A DNA stretch of 7,101 bases. Origin: Myxococcales bacterium (GTDB lineage Bacteria; Myxococcota; Polyangia; Polyangiales; Polyangiaceae). Positions 5,627 through 7,101 of this stretch are shown here, one piece after another. The translations under genes and the position numbers were made by a program. The stretch is taken from positions 1 through 7,101 of the forward strand of contig JAGQIY010000794.1 of NCBI GenBank assembly GCA_020430865.1. The letters are read 5' to 3'. The stretch's first letter is position 1, and every line of letters begins with the position of its first letter. The notes under the pieces were generated by a model. That model worked only from the letters and a program-made list of their open reading frames with translations, was not told where the DNA came from and did not search any database.

Positions 5627-6609
5627 CCTCGCGAATCGCCGTGGTTTGCGGTGGTCCGTCGAGTGAGGCCGCGGTGAGCCGTGCGTCGGGGCGCGGCGTC
5701 CAGCAGGCGCTGGTCGCAGCGGGCTACGACTCGGAGCTGTTGGAGCTCGGGCGCGAGCTGCCTGCGGCGTTGCTCGGAGGCGGCTTCGACGCGGTGTTTC
5801 CGACGACCCACGGACCGCTGGGGGAAGACGGCTGTCTGCAAGGACTGCTCGAGGTGCTCGGCGTGCCCTACGTCGGTTCGGGCGTGCTCGGCAGCGCGAC
5901 GGCTGCCAGCAAGCCGGCCGCCAAGCGCTGTTTCCGGGAGGCAGGGCTGCCGGTGGCACCCGAACGCGTCGTGACCCGCGCGAGCTTCGCCGAGCTGGAC
6001 TGTGACGCAGTGATCGCAGAGCTCGGCCCGGCCGTGGTCGTCAAGCCTTCGGGAGGTGGTTCGTCGATCGGGGTCCAGCGTTTGGCCGCGGGGAGCGACG
6101 GCGCTGCACTGCGCGAGGCGTTGCTGCGCTCCTTCGAGGTCGACTCCGAGGCGCTGATCGAGCGCTTCGTCAGCGGCCTCGAGGTCACCTGCGGAGTCCT
6201 CGAGGGCGACTCGGGAGCGGAGGCGTTCTCCCCCACGCTCATCCACTCGAACGCCGCGGAGTGGTACGACTTCAAGTCAAGGTACGGTACCGGGGGGAGT
6301 CGCCACGAGTGCCCCGCGCCGCTCCCCTTGGAGCGACTTGCCCGCGTGCAGCGCATCGCGGTGGCAGCGTTCAAGGCGGTTTCCGCGCGAGATCTCGGGC
6401 GGATGGACTTCGTGGTGCCGGCCGATCCCGACGTGGACGTGACCTTGCTCGAGGTGAACACGCTGCCCGGGATGACCTCGACGAGCCTGTATCCCGAGGC
6501 TGCGGCCGTCGCCGGCATTGCTTTTCCCGAGCTGTGTCGCCGCCTCGTCGAGCGCGCCCTGGCCAGGCCGCCGCGCTACGTTCCGGACGAGGTCCCGCTC
6601 CCCGACTGA
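5623..6609 (+). CDS. ddl: D-alanine--D-alanine ligase
   Basis: A 328-residue ATP-grasp ligase that joins two D-alanines for the peptidoglycan stem peptide, in the cytoplasm. From the GTG at 5623 the N-terminus begins directly with the first substrate motif, G10-G-P-S-S-E15, matching the glutamate of E. coli DdlB. Other motifs follow in order: H63-G-P-L-G-E68-D-G; G85-S-G before the lysine K97; V-V-K141-P-S-G-G-G-S-S-I-G for ATP binding and the glycine-rich loop; E180 and E187; Y215-D-F-K in the omega loop; R260-M-D262; and E277-V-N279-T-L-P-G-M-T ending in S286-x-S-L. The tyrosine in the omega loop points to D-Ala-D-Ala rather than the D-lactate-making Van ligases. Odd: the usual aspartate before K97 is serine (A-S-K rather than M-D-K). 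Length is normal. It stands outside a mur/fts cluster in this window, coupled to the deaminase; a second ddl elsewhere is possible. Confidence 0.95.
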   Translation: MTSRIAVVCGGPSSEAAVSRASGRGVQQALVAAGYDSELLELGRELPAALLGGGFDAVFPTTHGPLGEDGCLQGLLEVLGVPYVGSGVLGSATAASKPAAKRCFREAGLPVAPERVVTRASFAELDCDAVIAELGPAVVVKPSGGGSSIGVQRLAAGSDGAALREALLRSFEVDSEALIERFVSGLEVTCGVLEGDSGAEAFSPTLIHSNAAEWYDFKSRYGTGGSRHECPAPLPLERLARVQRIAVAAFKAVSARDLGRMDFVVPADPDVDVTLLEVNTLPGMTSTSLYPEAAAVAGIAFPELCRRLVERALARPPRYVPDEVPLPD

Positions 6610-7101
6610 GCAGCTCCGTGGGTCTTGCGGAGCCGGCGCTCGCGAAGCTTCGCCAGCAGCTCTTCCCGCCTCGCTGGTGTCGTGACCTTCGCGCCTGGAC
6701 GCGGGTGGACGCCGCTGTCGTGTCCAGCCCCGGCCGCCTCGGCCGCGGCCGCCTCGTCGCTGGCCAGGTCTTCCGCGGAGGCGGTGCTGTCGGCGGCAGC
6801 GCCTTCGCTCGGCGCAGGGCGTTCCAGAGCCTCGTCGAGCGGCGGCGGCTCGCTCGGCGGGGTCATTCCGGTGGGCTCCATCGCATCGAGAGGCTGAGCG
6901 AGCAGCTCGTCGACGTCACCCGCGGCGAGTGGAGCGATCGCCGCGTTCGGCGCGCTGTTGTCGAGCAGGGTCGGGATCCGATCCGAGAGTGGCAGCGGCG
7001 TCACTGCTGGGGCGCCTGGATCTGCGGGTGGGGGTTCGGACAGCGCTTCGGAGATCAACGCATCGAGCTTGAGCGCCGAGCCTCCGAGCTCGTCTGGGCT
7101 C
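6576..7101 (-). CDS. Acidic, Pro/Ala-rich, probably disordered protein, 5' end outside window
   Basis: The frame is open from the right edge to the TAG at 6576, giving 174 visible C-terminal residues. A TTG at 7058 is only a possible internal start; the sequence continues convincingly upstream of it, so the gene is treated as 5'-truncated by the window. The visible part is low in aromatics and rich in A, P, E, D and S, as in intrinsically disordered regions. Numbered from the edge, short acidic-hydrophobic motifs recur: L-D-A-L-I at 12-16, V-D-E-L-L at 63-67 and L-D-E-A-L at 88-92. Residues 143-158 form a basic amphipathic helix (R-R-E-E-L-L-A-K-L-R-E-R-R-L-R-K), then a Ser/Gly/Thr tail. The final 34 bases overlap the end of ddl, tail to tail. 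No family is recognised. A spurious GC-rich frame is the alternative, but the rare residues, the helix and the lack of a rival frame favour a gene. Confidence 0.55.
   Translation of the reverse strand, partial: SPDELGGSALKLDALISEALSEPPPADPGAPAVTPLPLSDRIPTLLDNSAPNAAIAPLAAGDVDELLAQPLDAMEPTGMTPPSEPPPLDEALERPAPSEGAAADSTASAEDLASDEAAAAEAAGAGHDSGVHPRPGAKVTTPARREELLAKLRERRLRKTHGAAQSGSGTSSGT
6613..6633 (+). terminator. Hairpin just after ddl, weak terminator candidate
   Basis: A perfect 6-bp stem, GCTCCG at 6613-6618 and CGGAGC at 6628-6633, with a 9-base loop, begins 4 bases after the ligase stop. No T-run follows, and the site lies inside the open frame on the opposite strand, so its sequence is also constrained by coding. 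In DNA this GC-rich a 6-bp stem can arise by chance. Confidence 0.22.

Noticed and set aside
5024..5959. Minus-strand frame continuing upstream of the small coiled-coil gene, antisense to the deaminase and ddl
   Set aside because: Composition is typical of a shadow frame, and the signal peptide starting at GTG 5023 marks the real N-terminus.
1..7101. New defence, mobile or RNA-based system
   Set aside because: No transposase, integrase, toxin-antitoxin pair, nuclease, reverse transcriptase, direct-repeat array or structured RNA was recognised; the deaminase is a housekeeping ComEB type beside ddl, not in a defence context.

Overview
The window is high-GC DNA with dense, tightly packed genes, long spurious open frames on the opposite strands, and GTG as well as ATG starts. 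Gene content (TPR proteins, a DUF4398/OmpA-type lipoprotein, a ComEB-type deaminase) and base composition fit a myxobacterium-like member of Myxococcota, perhaps Polyangia. This is inferred from style and family content; no marker gene here fixes the taxon. It looks like ordinary chromosome. I see no tRNA, rRNA, insertion sequence, CRISPR array, phage gene or recognisable defence system.

Left part (1-2019, + strand): two coupled tetratricopeptide-repeat proteins of unknown role. The first may begin left of the window. The second carries a clean signal peptide and starts inside the stop codon of the first (ATGA overlap). They converge, across 56 bp, on a minus-strand gene (2076-3191) for a four-helix membrane protein built from two copies of a unit made of two membrane helices followed by a bacterial PH-like domain.

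Middle (3366-5023, - strand): a two-gene envelope operon. A small secreted coiled-coil protein with a GTG start at 5023 is followed, with a TGATG stop/start overlap, by a lipoprotein with a helical DUF4398-like middle and a C-terminal OmpA-like domain. The helical parts of the two proteins resemble each other, which suggests duplication and perhaps a shared complex at the cell wall. The OmpA-like domain lacks the residues normally used to grip peptidoglycan.

Right part (5174-6609, + strand): divergent from the envelope operon across 150 bp lies a dCMP deaminase (ComEB type) overlapping a D-alanine--D-alanine ligase by GTGA, so dUMP supply for dTMP synthesis and peptidoglycan precursor synthesis are made from one coupled transcript. 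The ligase end overlaps, tail to tail, an open frame on the minus strand for a proline/alanine-rich, acidic, probably disordered protein that runs off the right edge.

Main points worth a second look: the secreted coiled-coil/lipoprotein pair with its altered OmpA domain, the duplicated PH-like membrane protein, and the deaminase-ligase coupling. None of these is strong evidence of a new system.
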